A stretch of 53,369 nucleotides of DNA from an uncultured Bacteroidia bacterium. Lineage in GTDB: Bacteria; Bacteroidota; Bacteroidia; Bacteroidales; UBA932. Where the stretch lies: the NCBI GenBank assembly GCA_902778105.1, contig CACYWN010000013.1, forward strand, positions 1 to 53,369, given 5' to 3'. Made by a program: the position numbers and the translations under genes. The notes beneath the pieces are model-generated. The model was not told the DNA's origin. It was given only the letters and a program-made list of their open reading frames with translations, and ran no database searches. Of this stretch, positions 50,554 to 53,369 are shown in pieces (position 1 is the first letter of the stretch; each line of letters starts with the position of its first letter).

Positions 50554-53034
50554 CTGCTTCCGTTCCACGCATATGAGAAAACGCTCCCGGTAGCCGAAGT
50601 CGCCGGGAGCGTTCTTCGTGCCCTGGAAGGGCGCGGTGGGGTGGTCGTGACCGCTCCGCCCGGTGCGGGTAAATCCACGCTGCTTCCGCTTTCCATCCTG
50701 GAAGGGGTCGAGGGGAAAGTGCTGATGCTGGAACCCCGGCGGGTGGCCGCCCGGCAGATTGCCGAACGGATGGCATACATGCTGGGGGAGCCGGTGGGCC
50801 GGACGGTCGGGTATCGGATGCGGTTCGAGCACTGCGTGGAAGCCTCGACCCGGATCGAGGTGATGACCGAAGGGGTCCTGGTGCGCCGGCTGGTGGACGA
50901 TCCGGGGTTGGAAGGCGTTTCCGTCGTGATTTTCGATGAGTTCCATGAGCGGAGCCTGACAACGGATGTGGCGCTTGCGCTCACGCGCGAGGCTCGGCAG
51001 GTTCTCCGCCCGGACTTGAAACTGGTCCTGATGTCGGCGACCATCGACGCTTCGTCGCTATGCCGTGAACTGGACCTGCCGCTCGTGGAGAGCCGCGGAA
51101 AGATGTTCCCGGTGGAGATTGTCCGTGGCAGGGGAGAGGCAAAGCCTGAGAATGCCGCGGAACTCGTTTCCCAGACGATTCGGATTGCGTATCGGGAACA
51201 CGAGGGAGACATCCTCGCCTTCCTGCCTGGCGAGGCCGATATCAGGCGCTGCGCGGAACATCTCGGGAGTTCGTTGGGGACAGCGCAAGTCTTCCCTTTG
51301 TATGGCATGTTGTCGGGCGCTGAGCAGCGCCGGGCCATCGCTCCCAGCGCACCGGGGGAACGGAAAGTGGTCCTGGCTACGCCCATCGCCGAGACTTCCC
51401 TGACGATTGAAGGCGTCCGTGCAGTCGTGGACAGCGGCTTGTGCCGGAAGATGGTCTTCGATCCCCAGCGCGGCCTGAGCCGCCTGGAAACCGTGCGGAT
51501 CAGCCGGGACATGGCGGACCAGCGCACCGGTCGCGCGGGGCGCGTCGCTCCAGGTATCTGCTATCGGCTCTGGAGTACGGCCACGGAGCAGCGGATGCTT
51601 CCGATCCGGGTCCCGGAAATCCTGGAGGCCGATCTGGCTCCCACCGTCCTGGCTATTGCCGCCTGGGGTGAATCCCACCCTGAGCGGCTTCCCTGGCTTT
51701 CTGCGCCCCCTGCGCTTTCGCTCGCACATGCGCGTGAACTTCTGCAGGAGCTGGATGCCGTGGATGAATCGGGCCGGATCACCCCGCATGGACGTGAACT
51801 GGCCGCCTTGCCATGCCATCCACGTGTGGCGCAGATGCTTTTGAAAGCGGACACACCGGCCCGTAAGGCTCTGGCGGCCGATGTTGCGGCCCTGCTGGAG
51901 GAGAAGGATCCGCTGGATACGGTCGAAGCGGGTATCTATCTCCGCCTCCGGGCGCTCCGCGACGCCCGCCGTTCCCGGCGGGAAGGCCGATGGAACCGGA
52001 TAGCACGCATCGCCGGGCAATACCGGAAAATGGTTCGGGTTCCGGAGGACAATGCGGATCCGGATCCTTTCGAGGCTGGAGCCTTGCTCGCAGCCGCCTG
52101 TCCTGAACGGATTGCCAAGGCCTGGAAGGAAGGGGTGGGACGTTTCTGCCTTTCGAGCGGGGACCTTGCGGCCGTGGACCCGTCCGATCCCATCGCTGCC
52201 AGCGAATGGCTGGCCGTGGGCAGCCTGCATGCCGTTCCAGGCGGTGTCGGACGTATCTTCCTGGCTGCCCCGCTGGGCGCATCGGACTTGAAACCCTTTA
52301 TCCGTCAAAGGGATATCGTCGCCTGGGACAGCCGGCAGGGAAGTGTCGTCGCCCGGCGGGAATTCCGGATCGGTCAGCTTCCGGTGCGCACGCAACCGCT
52401 TCCGGACGTGCCCCGGGAGGAAATCGTCCGTGTGATTTGCGAAGCGGTGCGGAAAGAAGGCCCGTCCATGCTGGAATTCTCCGAGGAAGTGGGCAATCTC
52501 CAGCGTCGCGTCGCGGCCGTCGCTTCCTGGCATCCGGAACTGGAGTTGCCGGATCTGTCGACGGATGGCCTGCTGCAGCGGGCTCCGGATTGGCTACCGC
52601 CTTTCATCGGCCGGGCTTCGACCGCCCAGGAACTCCGGAAAATTAACCTTTCGGCAGCCTTGTGGGCCCAATTGACCTGGGCCCAGCAGCAGGCGGTGGA
52701 CCGATTGGCCCCTTCGCATATCACCGTTCCCACCGGAAGCCGTATCCGCGTCGAGTACAGGTTGGGAGCGGAAGCGCCGGTCGTCCGCGTGCGCCTGCAA
52801 GAGTGCTTCGGCCTGGCGGATACGCCGCGGGTGGATGACGGTCGCCGTCCCGTCCTGCTGGAACTGCTTTCTCCGGGCTTCAAACCGGTCCAACTCACCT
52901 CGGATCTCCGCAGCTTCTGGGAAGGAACTTATTTCGAGGTCCGGAAGGAATTGAAGCGCCGGTATCCCAAGCATGCCTGGCCGGACAATCCGCTGGAGGC
53001 GGATCCGGTAAGGGGTGTCCGGAAAAAGTTTTGA
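50554..53034 (+). CDS. hrpB: HrpB-type ATP-dependent RNA helicase, 5' end disturbed
   Basis: About 826 residues, normal for HrpB. Walker A is APPGAGKST, motif II is IFDEFHERS (DEFH, as in HrpB), motif III MSATID, motif VI QRTGRAGRV; the HrpB C-terminal domain ends KRRYPKHAWPDNPLEA. The frame is open back into pepD, but no ATG, GTG or TTG lies between the pepD stop and the conserved LPVAEV block. The coordinate given is a CTG that would yield LLPFHAYEKTLPV. An ATG at 50573 is one base out of frame and would join the frame if the A4 run at 50578-50581 were A5, giving MRKTLPVAEV. Sequencing error, slippage or a real lesion are all possible. Confidence 0.85.
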   Translation: MLPFHAYEKTLPVAEVAGSVLRALEGRGGVVVTAPPGAGKSTLLPLSILEGVEGKVLMLEPRRVAARQIAERMAYMLGEPVGRTVGYRMRFEHCVEASTRIEVMTEGVLVRRLVDDPGLEGVSVVIFDEFHERSLTTDVALALTREARQVLRPDLKLVLMSATIDASSLCRELDLPLVESRGKMFPVEIVRGRGEAKPENAAELVSQTIRIAYREHEGDILAFLPGEADIRRCAEHLGSSLGTAQVFPLYGMLSGAEQRRAIAPSAPGERKVVLATPIAETSLTIEGVRAVVDSGLCRKMVFDPQRGLSRLETVRISRDMADQRTGRAGRVAPGICYRLWSTATEQRMLPIRVPEILEADLAPTVLAIAAWGESHPERLPWLSAPPALSLAHARELLQELDAVDESGRITPHGRELAALPCHPRVAQMLLKADTPARKALAADVAALLEEKDPLDTVEAGIYLRLRALRDARRSRREGRWNRIARIAGQYRKMVRVPEDNADPDPFEAGALLAAACPERIAKAWKEGVGRFCLSSGDLAAVDPSDPIAASEWLAVGSLHAVPGGVGRIFLAAPLGASDLKPFIRQRDIVAWDSRQGSVVARREFRIGQLPVRTQPLPDVPREEIVRVICEAVRKEGPSMLEFSEEVGNLQRRVAAVASWHPELELPDLSTDGLLQRAPDWLPPFIGRASTAQELRKINLSAALWAQLTWAQQQAVDRLAPSHITVPTGSRIRVEYRLGAEAPVVRVRLQECFGLADTPRVDDGRRPVLLELLSPGFKPVQLTSDLRSFWEGTYFEVRKELKRRYPKHAWPDNPLEADPVRGVRKKF
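50580..50613 (+). terminator. Hairpin after pepD, overlapping the hrpB 5' coding region
   Basis: AACGCTCCCGG and CCGGGAGCGTT form a perfect 11-bp stem with a 12-base loop, preceded by As and followed by TTCTT. It resembles a terminator for pepD but also encodes the conserved LPVAEV stretch of HrpB. Confidence 0.5.
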
Positions 53035-53060
53035 TTTTCAGGAATTTATTCGTATCTTTG
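53030..53060 (+). promoter_or_regulatory. Strong promoter of the rpsF operon
   Basis: TTTG at 53030-53033 and TATCTTTG at 53053-53060 are 19 bases apart, a perfect match to the Bacteroidetes housekeeping promoter. The -33 element overlaps the stop codon of hrpB. Confidence 0.88.
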
Positions 53061-53061
53061 C

Positions 53062-53097
53062 AGTCCTTTTTGGGGCCTTTGCGCCTCAGAAAGGACT
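53062..53097 (+). promoter_or_regulatory. Leader hairpin of rpsF
   Basis: AGTCCTTT (53062-53069) pairs with AAAGGACT (53090-53097), enclosing a second stem GGGGC/GCCTC. It lies immediately after the promoter, 32 bases before the ATG, and probably forms at the 5' end of the transcript. Ribosomal protein operons are often self-regulated through such leaders; the CCG element of the described S6:S18 leader was not seen here. Confidence 0.55.
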
Positions 53098-53129
53098 TAA
53101 GTATTTAATAAACAATTAATTAACAAACA

Positions 53130-53369
53130 ATGGTTAACCAGTACGAGACCGTATTCATTGCAACTCCCGTTTTGTCTGATTCCCAGATGAAGGATGCGGT
53201 TGCCAAGTACACCCAGCTCATCCGCGACAATGGCGGTGAGGTTGTGTACGAAGAGGATTGGGGCCTGCGTCAGCTCGCTTATCCGATCCAGCACAAGACC
53301 ACAGGTTTCTATTACCTGATCGAGTTCAAGGCCGACTCCCAGTTCGTTGCCACCCTCGAGACCCAGTAT
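53130..53369 (+). CDS. rpsF: 30S ribosomal protein S6 (partial, N-terminal 80 residues)
   Basis: The first 80 codons of S6 ([37 protein letters not shown]), running off the right edge. S6 binds 16S rRNA with S18 in the platform of the small subunit; rpsR and rplI normally follow in Bacteroidetes. The ATG at 53130 is preceded by an AT-rich leader. Confidence 0.95.
   Translation, partial: MVNQYETVFIATPVLSDSQMKDAVAKYTQLIRDNGGEVVYEEDWGLRQLAYPIQHKTTGFYYLIEFKADSQFVATLETQY

Overview
The window is about 53 kb of GC-rich DNA from a member of the Bacteroidota, most likely an uncultured gut or rumen Bacteroidales. The evidence is a SusC/SusD pair, a hybrid two-component regulator (HTCS), promoters of the Bacteroidetes TAnnTTTG type, and lipoprotein signals. 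Genus cannot be told from the sequence alone.

Left edge (1-230): what looks like the end of an insertion sequence. A truncated reading frame runs off the window on the minus strand, preceded by CACCTGCRCC-type repeats on a strict 22-bp period. The multiple terminal repeats resemble those of IS21-family elements, but the family is not proven.

Minus-strand polysaccharide utilisation locus (299-22094): nine genes read right to left. They are a DUF5107/TPR protein, SusC, SusD, two paralogous secreted beta-helix proteins, two paralogous agarase-like TIM-barrel lipoproteins, a LacZ-like GH2 and a GH10 xylanase fused to a CE1 esterase. Two hairpin-plus-T-run terminators (near 11820 and 2533) divide the operon, and a third closes it (near 250).

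Divergent control region and plus-strand arm (22095-34417): the control region has an 11-bp direct repeat spaced exactly 21 bp, a good candidate HTCS site. The arm holds the HTCS, a beta-glucuronidase-like GH2, a cytoplasmic GH94 cellobiose-type phosphorylase with its own promoter and a palindrome abutting its start, and a very large GH2 with a LamG-like domain inserted. Together the two arms should sense, bind, import and degrade a beta-linked, probably feruloylated hemicellulose. The usual arabinofuranosidases and alpha-glucuronidases are absent and unassigned enzyme types stand in their place, so the real substrate is open.

Housekeeping region (34470-53369): dihydrolipoamide dehydrogenase; a trkA-serB-porin operon; an M48 metallopeptidase lipoprotein; a minus-strand operon of POT transporter, zeta-like kinase, tldD, pmbA, SlyD-type isomerase and GT2 glycosyltransferase; then a plus-strand run of a lipid A acyltransferase, a DUF4831 protein, pepD, hrpB, and the start of rpsF behind a strong promoter and leader hairpin. 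The 5' end of hrpB lacks a normal in-frame start, apparently because of a one-base change in an A run. No tRNA, rRNA or CRISPR array was seen.
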